64,000 nt of DNA from assembly GCF_018603905.1 (NCBI RefSeq), contig NZ_JAHFZZ010000025.1, positions 62,001-126,000 of the forward strand, read 5' to 3'. The notes below the pieces were generated by a model. It saw only the letters and a list, made by a program, of their open reading frames with translations, was not told where the DNA came from and made no database searches. Shown one piece after another: positions 23,359-32,166 of the stretch. Position numbers and translations under genes: made by a program. The stretch is from Nonomuraea sp. NEAU-A123. Lineage in GTDB: Bacteria; Actinomycetota; Actinomycetes; Streptosporangiales; Streptosporangiaceae. Numbering within the stretch: position 1 is the first letter of the stretch; each line of letters opens with the position of its first letter.

Positions 23359-25827
23359 ATGGCGAGTGAGACGACCCGGCTGCGCGTTCAGGTGATCGAC
23401 GCCGCCGCCGATGCGCAGGACCTGGACCAGGCCGCTGCCAGCCTCAAGGACGAGCTGCTGGAGCTGGACGTGATGGTGAGCGCTGAAGAAGGGGCGCAAG
23501 CTCCGGAGGGCGCCCGGGGGGACCTGACGTTCACGCTCGGCGGACTGGTGATCGGGCTGGCAGGTACGGAGGTGCTGGCAACGATCCTGAACGCGGTGAC
23601 CGCCTGGCTCTCTCGCAACCAGCACCGTTCGGTCAAGCTGGACGTAGAGGGTGACGTGCTGGAGGTGACCGGAATCGCGTCCAAGGAGCAGCGCGAGCTC
23701 ATCGACGTGTGGTTACACCGTAGACAGCCGGACGCACCCGCACGGACAGGTCGGCGGATGGCGCTGATCGTGGCCGGCGACGAGTACCGTGATCCCGGGT
23801 TGCGGCGGCTGCGGGCGCCGGCCCTCGACGCCGAAGCGCTGGCCGGGGTGCTCGGGGACGCGGCCATCGGCGGGTTCGACGTACGTACGATGCTGAACGA
23901 GTCCACCGCCGTCATCAACGAGGCCGTCGAGGAGTTCTTCGCCGACCGGCACCCCGACGACCTGCTCCTGCTGCACTTCTCCGGCCACGGGGTCAAGAAC
24001 GACAACGGCGAGCTGTACTTCGCCACCCCCACCACCAAGCTCAACCGCCTCGGCGCCACCGCTGTGTCCGCCGAGTTCGTCAACCGGCTGATGAGCCGCA
24101 GCCGATGCCGGCGCATCGTGTTGCTGCTCGACTGCTGCTACGCGGGCGCCTTCGGGCGCGGCGCGCTACCACGGGCGGGCTCGGACCTCCACGTCGAGGA
24201 GCAGTTCGGCGGGCGCGGGCGGGTGGTCATCACCGCCTCCAACGCTCTGGAGTACGCCTTCGACGGACCCGAGCTGGCCGATGCCCGGGACACGTCGCCC
24301 TCGGTGTTCACCAGCGCGCTCGTGGAAGGGCTCAAGACGGGCGACGCCGACCGTGACCAGGACGGCTACGTGGGCATCCACGAGCTGTACGACTATGTGT
24401 ACGACAAGGTACGAACCGGCACGCCCAAGCAGACGCCGGGCAAGTGGACGTTCGACGTGCAGGGGGACCTGGTCATCGCGCGACGCAGCCGCCCCGTGAG
24501 TCGGCCGGCGCCGTTGCCGCCCGAGCTTCAGGAGGCCGTCGACCATCCGATCGCGGATATCAGGGCCGGTACGATCGACGCGCTGGCCCGGCTGCGGGGC
24601 AGTCGCCACGCAGGTCTGGCCTTGGCGGCCCGGCTGACGCTGGAAAGGCTGGCCGACGACGACAGCCGGATGGTCTCGGCCGCCGCGGCCCAGGCCCTCA
24701 GCGCCGACACCGCCTCGCTACCTGCCGGGCCCGCCGTTCCGCCGGCGGTACCACCCGTAAGACCGGTGGCCGCGAAGGGCATAGGCGCCCAGCCGAGAAC
24801 GACGCCTGCAGGGGAGCCCGCTCCCACAACCGAGTCGGCGATCAACCGGCGATCCTCCTCGCGGCGAGACGAAGACGAGATCGTTCCCCGAGATGCCTTC
24901 GCGAGCCGGCGTCGCCCGTGGACTCCGGCCCTGCGCGCCCTCGCCTTCCTGTCCGTGCTCCTCCTGCTGGTCGGCCCGAGGGATCGCGAGTCCGGCATCG
25001 GATACCTGTGGCTGCAGGGCGGCGCCCATCCGACGTTGTTCCTGCTGCTCGTGGGCACCGCGATGGTGATCGGCCTGCTCAGAGAAGGCCGACCACGTAC
25101 GGCGCTACTGGGTGCCGCGGCCGGCCTGGCCGCGCTCCATGTGGGGCTGTTCGCTCAGATCATCGCGGTCAATCGGCTCCACGCCCCGTTCGAGGCGATG
25201 ATGACCCTCACGGGTACCGTGCTCATCCTGCTGGTGGTGCTCCTGGAGATGGCCTTGGCCCTGGAGGGCCCGGCCAGGGCCGTCGCGGCCGTCGCCGGCC
25301 TGTTGGCAGTCACAGCGATGATCATCGACCTGGTGGTTCCCATCTCGGTGGCCGAGGTGGACGGCCCGACAACCGTATCGATGACGACCTTGGCCCTCCT
25401 CGGCGCGCTCATCTTCCGCGTGGGTCTGGACTCGGGGCGGCAAAGAGCCTGGCGGCCGATCGTGCTGGGCATGACGGCCACAGTTCTGGTCACCTGCGGC
25501 GTCATCAGCCTTCAGATCGGCGACGATCCTCGAAGTTCGTGGGTACCCGCCTATCTGCCGGTCCTGCTGGTGTTGTTCGTCGTTGAGTCCCAGGTGACGC
25601 ACGACCGGCTGGAACTGCTGGCCGGCCTCCACTTCGTGGTGATCGCGGGCTTGATCCACAACTTCGCGCTGGTGCCGACGGGGGCGGGGTTCTTGGTGGT
25701 GTTGTTGATCGCGGCGGCGTTCGCGGGTGCTGCCGCGTACCTCACGCGAGCACGGGACCGGGCGCGGGTCACTACGCGAGTTCAGGATGACTTCCTGAGC
25801 GAACCGCGCTACCTGGGTGAGGCATAG
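23359..25827 (+). CDS. EACC1-associated caspase with polytopic membrane C-terminus
   Basis: The 822-residue protein has an EACC1 domain at residues about 8-115 (LRVQVIDAAADAQDLDQ, GLVIGLAGTEVLATILNAVTAW). A caspase-like peptidase domain follows at 128-390, with catalytic His210 in LLHFSGHG and Cys260 in LLLDCCYAGAF, and an EF-hand-like loop DRDQDGYVGIHE at 331-342 inside it. Next come a helical repeat at 400-455, a disordered linker, and about ten transmembrane helices to the end. It is probably a membrane-anchored, Ca-responsive protease in a conflict or cell-death system. ATG 23359 starts the conserved region. The closest relative in the window is at 48436-51093. Confidence 0.9.
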   Translation: MASETTRLRVQVIDAAADAQDLDQAAASLKDELLELDVMVSAEEGAQAPEGARGDLTFTLGGLVIGLAGTEVLATILNAVTAWLSRNQHRSVKLDVEGDVLEVTGIASKEQRELIDVWLHRRQPDAPARTGRRMALIVAGDEYRDPGLRRLRAPALDAEALAGVLGDAAIGGFDVRTMLNESTAVINEAVEEFFADRHPDDLLLLHFSGHGVKNDNGELYFATPTTKLNRLGATAVSAEFVNRLMSRSRCRRIVLLLDCCYAGAFGRGALPRAGSDLHVEEQFGGRGRVVITASNALEYAFDGPELADARDTSPSVFTSALVEGLKTGDADRDQDGYVGIHELYDYVYDKVRTGTPKQTPGKWTFDVQGDLVIARRSRPVSRPAPLPPELQEAVDHPIADIRAGTIDALARLRGSRHAGLALAARLTLERLADDDSRMVSAAAAQALSADTASLPAGPAVPPAVPPVRPVAAKGIGAQPRTTPAGEPAPTTESAINRRSSSRRDEDEIVPRDAFASRRRPWTPALRALAFLSVLLLLVGPRDRESGIGYLWLQGGAHPTLFLLLVGTAMVIGLLREGRPRTALLGAAAGLAALHVGLFAQIIAVNRLHAPFEAMMTLTGTVLILLVVLLEMALALEGPARAVAAVAGLLAVTAMIIDLVVPISVAEVDGPTTVSMTTLALLGALIFRVGLDSGRQRAWRPIVLGMTATVLVTCGVISLQIGDDPRSSWVPAYLPVLLVLFVVESQVTHDRLELLAGLHFVVIAGLIHNFALVPTGAGFLVVLLIAAAFAGAAAYLTRARDRARVTTRVQDDFLSEPRYLGEA

Positions 25828-25973
25828 CCCGCGCGGTTGCTCACATCGCGTATCGTCCGGCGAATTTCGGCTCTGATGTCGTTCCATTCGTCGGACAAGG
25901 CGAACCTGGCCGTCGAGGTAGTTCGCTCCGTCATCGAGTGAACGCTGCCTGTGGCGGATCGCATGCTGGGCAG

Positions 25974-26503
25974 TCACCAGGTGACAGGGAGTTCGTGGAC
26001 GCCGTAGACCATCCCGTTGTATTTGAACGGAACCTGGTCCAGCTCAGTCGCCAGTTTCAACGTCGGGATGCGCCGGTAGAGGGTGCTGTAGACGACCTGG
26101 AGCTCCATGCGGGCCAGCGGTTGGCCCAGGCACTGGCGGACGCCGAAGCCGAAGGCCACGTGGCGGCGGGCGTCGCGCTGGATGTCCAGTTGGTCCGGGT
26201 CGGAGAACACATCGGGGTCGCTGCGCTTCACGCCACCGGCAGGAAGCGGCACCGTGGCGGGGTAGCCGGGACGGCTGAGATCGGCGCTGACCTGCGAGCC
26301 CCCAGCACGGCCCGCTGTTCGGCGTAGCCGGTGACCAATCAGGGGGTGCTGCCGTCCCACAGCCGGACCCTGGTCAGCGGACCCTGCTCTCGTTGGGCGT
26401 ACAGGCCAGGGGCCGGGTCGAACGGGCAGCCCGCCGCCCGCGCCATCGGGAACTCCGGAACCTCAGCCGGGCTCTCATCGGCGGAATGCAGGGTGCTGGT
26501 CAT
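25974..26503 (-). pseudogene. Cytochrome P450, large internal deletion plus nonsense and frameshift
   Basis: From ATG 26503 an N-terminus runs PEFPMARAAGCPFDPAPGLY and RVRLWDGSTP, then hits TGA where TGG (WLVTGYAEQRAVLG) is expected. After a further frameshift it resumes as QVSADLSRPGYPATVPLP and jumps to the C-terminal third: SDPDVFSDPDQLDIQRDARR with heme loop FGFGVRQCLGQPLARMEL. About 200 residues including the I-helix are missing. A TetR gene lies upstream on the same strand. Confidence 0.82.
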
Positions 26504-26542
26504 GGTTGTCCGTCCTTCCGCGAATCTTTCTCTGTCGACAGC

Positions 26543-26576
26543 GCCACGCGACCGCGGTGCGAAGCCGCGGCGTGGC
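26543..26576. terminator. Hairpin downstream of TetR gene
   Basis: GCCACGCG with inner CCGCGG pairs to CCGCGG and CGTGGC across a short loop. It lies 11 bases after the minus-strand TetR stop. There is no T-run, as is common in actinomycetes. Confidence 0.55.
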
Positions 26577-26586
26577 AGCGGGCCGT

Positions 26587-27237
26587 TCACGAACGATGTG
26601 TCACCGGGGCCAGCCACAGTCCGACGATCGCGTCGATCAGACTGGCGGCGAGGTCGTCCCAGCTCGGCTGGAGGGTGGGCGTGCCCTCGGCCAGGGCACG
26701 TTCCCGCTCGACGCACATGTGCACGATCACATGACGCGCCATGGCCCAGCGCGCCTCGCGTACCTCGGGCGGAAGATCGGAAATGCACCGGTTCAGGCCG
26801 TCCACGAGCAGCCGCAGCGACGGTGACGGGAGCGACTCCTCGATCGTGATCTGGTAGAGCGCCGGATCGGCCATCACCTGGGCGCGGAACCGCGCGTACC
26901 AAGTGGGACTGCCCTGAGCCGCCAGATGCCGGATGAACGGGCGCACCAGACAAGCCACCCAATCGCGGACATCCGTGGAGCCGGCGGCGTCGGCCACCAT
27001 CCACATCCGCAGTTCCTCCATCTGATCGGCGTGTTTGCGGGCGATCGCGCGCACCAGATCGGCCTTCGTGCCGAAGTGGTAACCCACCGCGGCGCTGTTG
27101 CCCTGCCCCGCCGCCTCACTGATCTGGCGGTTCGACACCGCGTGCACACCATGTTCGGCGTACAACCGCTCCGCCGTGGCCAGGATCAACTCCCGGGTCG
27201 CGCCGCCCCGCTCGGGCCGCGCCGTCCTACCCGCCAT
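26587..27237 (-). CDS. TetR/AcrR family regulator
   Basis: The 216-residue protein has an N-terminal TetR HTH: RELILATAERLYAEHGVHAV, then NRQISEAAGQGNSAAVGYHF with FGTKADLVRAI. The C-terminal ligand domain is helical. ATG 27237 has a GAGGAGAC ribosome site. It is divergent from a broken MFS transporter gene at 27380, the usual TetR/efflux layout. Repeated AAGTCAATC motifs around a CTTAATTAAG palindrome occupy the gap. Confidence 0.92.
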   Translation of the reverse strand: MAGRTARPERGGATRELILATAERLYAEHGVHAVSNRQISEAAGQGNSAAVGYHFGTKADLVRAIARKHADQMEELRMWMVADAAGSTDVRDWVACLVRPFIRHLAAQGSPTWYARFRAQVMADPALYQITIEESLPSPSLRLLVDGLNRCISDLPPEVREARWAMARHVIVHMCVERERALAEGTPTLQPSWDDLAASLIDAIVGLWLAPVTHRS

Positions 27238-27299
27238 CGCCGTCTCCTCGATCTCGATCTCGACCGTCACCGCATCGTAGGGAACCTTCACGCCCACCC

Positions 27300-27330
27300 A
27301 AGTCAATCATTTGGCTTAATTAAGTCAATC
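27300..27330. promoter_or_regulatory. Repeated AAGTCAATC motifs around CTTAATTAAG palindrome
   Basis: AAGTCAATC occurs at 27300-27308 and 27322-27330 with the 10-bp palindrome CTTAATTAAG at 27315-27324. This AT-rich island between the divergent TetR and MFS genes is a likely TetR operator and promoter. Confidence 0.55.
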
Positions 27331-27379
27331 GTATGGTTTACTTTGCTGTCTGCATGACCACCCAGATGGAGGCTTCCCC

Positions 27380-27915
27380 GTGTCCCAAGTCCTTGCCGGA
27401 TCCGCTGATCCCAGGACATCCGCCCCGCCGCGGTCGGGCGCGATCGTGGCGGTCCTGGCCTTCGCCGGGATCGTGACGGCGTCGATGCAGACCTTGGTGA
27501 TCCCGCTGGTCCCCAGACTCCCCTCGCTCCTGGGCGCCTCCGCCTCCGACGCGACCTGGGCGGTGACCGCCACCCTGCTCGCCGCCGCCGTGGCCACCCC
27601 GGTGGTGGGGCGGCTGGGCGACATGTTCGGCAAGCGGCGGATGCTGCTGATCAGCCTCGCCCTGCTGACGGTCGGCTCGGCGATCGCGGGCCTGTCCGCC
27701 GACCTGACTCCGATGATCGTCGGACGAGCGTTACAGGGATTGTCGGCCGGTGTCATCCCGCTGGGCATCAGCATCATGCGCGACGAACTGCCGCCCGAAC
27801 GGCTCGGCGCGGCCACCGCGACCATGAGCTCCTCCATGGGCGTCGGGGTGCCATCGGGCTGCCCGCCGCGGCGCTGATCGCCGATCACGCCGACTGGCAC
27901 GTACTGTTCCTGCCC
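27380..27915 (+). pseudogene. MFS transporter, frameshifted and truncated
   Basis: From GTG 27380 the frame encodes MFS helices 1-4: AIVAVLAFAGIVTASMQTLV, DATWAVTATLLAAAVATPVV, GRLGDMFGKRRMLLISLALL, and GRALQGLSAGVIPLGISIMR. It then loses one G near 27850 and continues in another frame as AIGLPAAALIADHADWHVLF before breaking off. About 180 of roughly 470 residues are present. Its tail is joined to unrelated sequence and a P450 fragment. Confidence 0.78.
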
Positions 27916-28017
27916 CGCCGACGCTCACCCGCCCACCGATGACGGCGACCTCCGCATCAACGACATCATCCAGGTGCGTGAGTACGAGGACCTGCGCACG
28001 CATACCCACATCGTCTG

Positions 28018-28269
28018 TACCGCGACCCGTCCGTCTTCCCCGACCCGGACCTGCTGGACCTCCAGCGCAACGCCCGGCTCCACGTGAGTTTCGGGTACGG
28101 GGTACACCAGTGCCTGGGCCAGCCCCTGGCGCGGATGGAACTGCAAGTCGCCTACCCCGCCCTCCTGCGGCGGATCCCCACCCTGGCACTCGCCACCGAG
28201 GTGGAGCCGATCCCCTTCAAGCACGACGGATTCGTCTACGGGGCCTACGAGCTGCCCGTCACCTGGTGA
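28018..28269 (+). pseudogene. Cytochrome P450 C-terminal remnant
   Basis: The frame reads YRDPSVFPDPDLLDLQRNAR, then heme loop SFGYGVHQCLGQPLARMELQ, and ends AYELPVTW. This is the last 80 or so residues of a P450. Its end is strikingly like that of the P450 remnant at 25974-26503 (VHELPVTW), so the two are related copies on opposite strands flanking the TetR/MFS pair. Confidence 0.78.
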
Positions 28270-28346
28270 CAACCCCCACCGCGAACTGCGCAAATTCCTC
28301 GTGAACCAAGCCCCAGCAGGAAGGCGAGCGCAATGAACGATCACTG

Positions 28347-28573
28347 ATGTACCGGTGTGAGTTCTACATCGGAGGTGAGTGGGTCAAGCCGGCGGCCGCC
28401 CGCGCCGCCTTCGACCACGGCCCGTGGCCCCACGCCGCAGGAGCGGGCCGACGTCCTGGTCCGCGCCGCCGAGCTGATCCGTGCCTACGCCTTCGACCGC
28501 GTGGTGCGCTCCGGCGGCCTCGCCGCGCTGGTGACCTCGGAGCCGGTCGGCGTGGTCGCCGCGATACGGACGG
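28347..28573 (+). pseudogene. Aldehyde dehydrogenase N-terminal remnants
   Basis: MYRCEFYIGGEWVKPA opens in one frame. After a frameshift come FDHGPWP and ERADVLVRAAELIRA, then a deletion and SGGLAALVTSEPVGVVAAI. These are scattered pieces of the first 150 residues of an aldehyde dehydrogenase. The catalytic Cys and Glu regions are absent. Confidence 0.65.
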
Positions 28574-28635
28574 CAAAAAAGCAAAGGCAAGGAGGTTTCG
28601 CAACTCCCTGCCACTCTCAACGTATAGCGCAGCGG

Positions 28636-28654
28636 GGGGCTTGCGGCAAGACCC
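28636..28654. promoter_or_regulatory. Rifampicin-associated element (RAE)
   Basis: GGGGCTTGCGGCAAGACCC matches the published 19-bp actinobacterial RAE inverted repeat (GGGGCTTGCGGCAAGGCCC) at 18 of 19 positions. It lies 99 bases before the rifampicin monooxygenase start, as expected for this element. The RAE marks rifamycin-inducible inactivation genes. Confidence 0.88.
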
Positions 28655-28753
28655 GGGTCGTGCTGCAGAATCGTCGGCCGAGGCCAGAACCTGCGGAAAT
28701 CAGAGGTTCGTGAAGTACGTATAGGCCTCGCGGGACGTCGAATGGGGGGGTTC

Positions 28754-30180
28754 ATGATCGACGTGATCGTCGCCGGTGGCGGACCGACCGGCTTGATGCT
28801 GGCCGGCGAGTTGCGGCTGCACGGCGTGCACGCTCTCGTACTGGAGAAGGAGACGGAGCCGACCGCGTACGTCCGCGCGCTCGGTCTGCACATGCGCAGC
28901 ATCGAGGTGCTGGACCAGCGCGGTCTGCTGGAGCGGTTCCTCGCGCTCGGCCAGCAGTACCCGAACGGTGGGTTCTTCGCCGGCATCACCAAGCCGTGGC
29001 CCGACCGGTTGGACACCGCGCATCCGTACATGCTCGGCATCCCGCAGACCACCACCGAGCGCCTGCTGACCGAGCACGCCACCGAGGTCGGCGTCGAGAT
29101 CCGGCGCGGCTGCGAGCTGGTCGGGCTGAGCCAGGACGAGCACGGGGTGACCGTCGAGCTGGCCGACGGCACGCGGGTGCGCTCGCGCTACCTCGTCGGT
29201 TGCGACGGCGGCCGCAGCACGGTGCGCAAGCTGCTCGGCGTCGGCTTCCCCGGCGAGCCCGCCAAGGTCGAGACGCTGCTGGGCGAGATGGAGCTGACCG
29301 AGGATCCGGCGACGGTCGCCGCCGTCGTCACGGAGGTCCGCAAGACGCAACTGCGGTTCGGCGCCATTCCCCTCGGGGACGGGGTGTATCGCGTCGTCGT
29401 GCCCGCTGAAGGGGTGGCCGAGGACCGCACGGTTCCGCCGACCCTCAAGGAGTTCAAGCAGCAGTTGCGGGCCTACGCGGGCACCGACTTCGGCGTGCGC
29501 TCACCGCGCTGGCTCTCCCGCTTCGGCGACGCCACCCGGCTGGCCGAGCACTACCGCACCGGCCGGGTGCTGCTGGCCGGCGACGCGGCGCACATCCACC
29601 CGCCGACCGGCGGGCAGGGGCTCAACCTCGGCATCCAGGACTCGTTCAACCTCGGCTGGAAACTGGCCGCCGAGGTCGGCGGCTGGGCGCCGGAGGGGCT
29701 GCTGGACAGCTACCACACCGAACGGCACCCGGTGGCCGCCGACGTGCTGGACAACACCCGCGCGCAGATGGAGCTGCTGTCCCTCGAGCCGGGCCCCCGG
29801 TCAGTGCGCCGGCTGGTGTCGGAACTGATGGACTTCGAGGAGGTGAACCGGTACCTGATCGAGAAGATCACTGGGATCGGGGTGCGCTACGACTTCGGCG
29901 AGGGGCATGAACTGCTCGGCCGGCGGTTGCGGGACGTGCAGCTGAAGCGCGGGCGCCTCTACGAGTTGATGCACGGCGGCCGCGGGCTGCTGCTCGACCA
30001 GACCGGCCGGCTCTCGGTGGCGGGCTGGGCAGACCGGTCGATCACGTCGTCGACGTCAGTGAGGAACTGGACGTGCCCGCGGTGCTGCTGCGGCCGGACG
30101 GTCACGTGGCGTGGGTCGGTGGAGATCAGCAGGGGCTGCTCAGCCGGCTGCCCAAGTGGTTCGGCGCTGCCGCCGGCTGA
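28754..30180 (+). CDS. rox: Rifampicin monooxygenase (Rox-like), frameshifted near the C-terminus
   Basis: A class A FAD monooxygenase: GGGPTGLMLAGELRLHGV at the N-terminus, the LVGCDGGRSTVRKLLG motif near residue 150, and GRVLLAGDAAHIHPPTGGQGLNLG near 275. These plus the upstream RAE identify a rifamycin-inactivating enzyme. Near 30035 one G is missing: the frame should continue ADRVDHVVDVSEELDVPAVL and end KWFGAAAG at 30180. As read, it runs on to 30508 with an unrelated tail. FAD and NAD sites are unaffected, so partial function is possible. ATG 28742 is an alternative start. Confidence 0.85.
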
Positions 30181-30215
30181 GCGCGCAGCGGCGGGCGCCC
30201 GGCCACCAACGGGAA

Positions 30216-30244
30216 GGCCCCGTTCCCGGTATGGGAACGAGGCC
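30216..30244. terminator. Hairpin between rox and convergent secreted-protein genes
   Basis: GGCCCCGTTCCC, loop GGTAT, GGGAACGAGGCC. It lies 36 bases after the expected rox stop and downstream of the minus-strand operon, so it may be a bidirectional terminator. Confidence 0.65.
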
Positions 30245-30341
30245 GTGGAGCGAGGTGGGTCACTTGTGCCAGGTGATCTGGAACCCGCTGTTCGCGCGGG
30301 ACCGGCCAGGAGGGCGCCGGCGGCGATGGTGGCTGCGGCGG

Positions 30342-30839
30342 TCAGCTCCGGTCGATGTACCAGTTGCCGCAGAAGCTACCGAGTATCGCGGTGCGCGCGC
30401 AGGCCCGGGCCGCGTAGTGCCGCTGCTGGCTGGTGTTCCAGTTCAGGACGAGGCTGCTCTCCGAACTGGAGAAAGGACCGCACTGCTTCCAGCCGCCGTT
30501 CGCGTTGACTTGTTCGGTGGTGGGATACATGGGCAGGCTGCTGGGCATTCCCTGCAGGCTGCGGTCCACCCAGACCTGCTCGCCCGAATTGCGGGGTGAG
30601 AGCCTGGCGTAGCTGTAGTTGAAGGCGCCGCCGTTCCACAACTGGAGGCGACGGTCGCCCAGATCGGGGCTCGAGCCAACGACGACCTGGTAGTAGTCGG
30701 GAACCCCGGACTGGTCGCACTCGGATGGGGTGGCGCTCGCGGCGGAGACCGGAACGACGGCCCCGGCCGCCGCGCCGATGATCACGGCGAGGAGGATCTT
30801 CACGAATCGGTTCGAGGTCGTCGACTTTCCAGCACTCAT
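30342..30839 (-). CDS. Small secreted protein of unknown function
   Basis: The 165-residue protein has a Sec signal (KILLAVIIGAAAGAVVPVSA, cleavage near ASATP, residue 37). The mature region has five cysteines (CDQSG, KQCGPF, RACA, FCGNWY), is rich in Trp/Tyr/Ser and has no recognised domain. It begins 30 bases after the NucA/NucB-type nuclease gene on the same strand, so both are likely made and exported together. It could be an inhibitor, cofactor or stabiliser of that nuclease; this is inference from position only. Confidence 0.75.
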   Translation of the reverse strand: MSAGKSTTSNRFVKILLAVIIGAAAGAVVPVSAASATPSECDQSGVPDYYQVVVGSSPDLGDRRLQLWNGGAFNYSYARLSPRNSGEQVWVDRSLQGMPSSLPMYPTTEQVNANGGWKQCGPFSSSESSLVLNWNTSQQRHYAARACARTAILGSFCGNWYIDRS

Positions 30840-30869
30840 GACTGTCCTTTCACTGGCGAATGTGCGTGA

Positions 30870-32018
30870 TCAGTTGGGATCGACCCAGAAGGCGTCCCAG
30901 TCCAGCAGCCGCTGATAGCGGACGAGCGCTCCGTATTTCCCTCCGGCGCCCTCGTTCTCGTCCTTGGGGACCATGGCCCAGCTGAACGCGCCGCCGCTCG
31001 TCCAGGCGCCCTCCCGCGTACGCGCCATGGGATATTCGTCGCAGGTGTATCCCGTGGGACGGGGCCGCCAGTCGGGGCAGGCGATCTCCCGGTTCTTCAC
31101 GGCCTTGGCCTCGTCGGCCAGCCGGTGGAGCGGGGTGGTCCCGGGGGCCCCGGGGAGCCCGCCGGCCTGCGCCGTCCTGATGTGCGCCCTGACCTGCGGA
31201 TATTCGGTCAGCCCGTCGAGCGTGGGGAAGAAGGTCGGTATGACGCAGCCGGCGCCGCTGAGAATCCTGTCGCAGCGAATGTCCGGCGAGGGGTAGGGGC
31301 CCTTCTCCGGCGGGAAGACGTTGACGACTTCCGTGTCGCCGCCCGGATGCGCCACCTGCAGGTCGTAGGTGGTGTGAATGGTGCGTTGCCCGTTCGCGGG
31401 CACGTTCACGAGATGGGGTATGGGCGGGGTCAGGTATTGGGGGGAGTTCTCCGGCAGCGTGATCGCAGGGCCGAAGTCGCCCGCCGTGCAGCCGTAGGAA
31501 CAGCTGACCGCCAGACGGAAATTGATGGCGTCATCCGAGGTCAGCGCCCCTTCGGAGTTGAAGCGCACGATCGCGAAGACGTCGGTGAGTTCGAGGCTGT
31601 CGTAGAACATGGCGATGTAGTGGATGTAGTTCAGGGTGGTGCGGCCGAGCAGGGACCCCGTCACGGTGTCGTAGAGGCTGACCGTCGCGTAGTTGATCAG
31701 GCAGGAGGCGAATCGCCTGGTCTTCCACGCGCTCTTTGTCTGGTCGTCAGGAGGGTCGATGCACCAGGCGGGCAGGGGCGGCGGGGTGGCGGCGGCGCTC
31801 GCCGTGGTCAGGGCCGGCTTGGGGGGCGGTTGTGCCACCGGCGCGACGCACAGGACCTTCTTCTTGCCCTGGCGGGCGAGTGACGGTAATCGGTCCCTGA
31901 TGCCGTCGCAGCCGGTCGCCGTCTTCGTCGTGGTGGCCGCGGCGGCGCCCGGCGCCGCGACCAGCGCGCACATGAACAGGAGCAGAAGCGTGATGGTTCT
32001 CATCCGAATGGTGCCCAT
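30870..32018 (-). CDS. Secreted protein with NucA/NucB-type nuclease domain
   Basis: The 382-residue protein has an N-terminal Sec signal (TITLLLLFMCALVAAPGAAAA). A beta-rich middle part of unknown type holds paired cysteines (SCSYGC, IRCDRILSGAGC). The C-terminal domain shows the NucA/NucB pattern: ACPDWRPRPTGYTCDEYPMA, then SWAMVPKDENEGAGGKYGAL and a final DWDAFWVDPN. Members are extracellular non-specific deoxyribonucleases used in competence, sporulation or nutrient DNA scavenging. It heads a two-gene operon with the small secreted protein. ATG 32003 is a possible alternative start. Confidence 0.78.
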   Translation of the reverse strand: MGTIRMRTITLLLLFMCALVAAPGAAAATTTKTATGCDGIRDRLPSLARQGKKKVLCVAPVAQPPPKPALTTASAAATPPPLPAWCIDPPDDQTKSAWKTRRFASCLINYATVSLYDTVTGSLLGRTTLNYIHYIAMFYDSLELTDVFAIVRFNSEGALTSDDAINFRLAVSCSYGCTAGDFGPAITLPENSPQYLTPPIPHLVNVPANGQRTIHTTYDLQVAHPGGDTEVVNVFPPEKGPYPSPDIRCDRILSGAGCVIPTFFPTLDGLTEYPQVRAHIRTAQAGGLPGAPGTTPLHRLADEAKAVKNREIACPDWRPRPTGYTCDEYPMARTREGAWTSGGAFSWAMVPKDENEGAGGKYGALVRYQRLLDWDAFWVDPN

Positions 32019-32166
32019 GGCATCCCATCAGGCTGGAGGGTGAGGCTCCCTCAGGAAACCAGTCGCGGCAGTTCGGACGGCAGGCGCTCGACCGGCGGTT
32101 GACCGGCGGTTAGGCTGCGGGCGCGCGGACGTGATCGCGTACTGTGGACCGGCCGGAAGGGGATCG

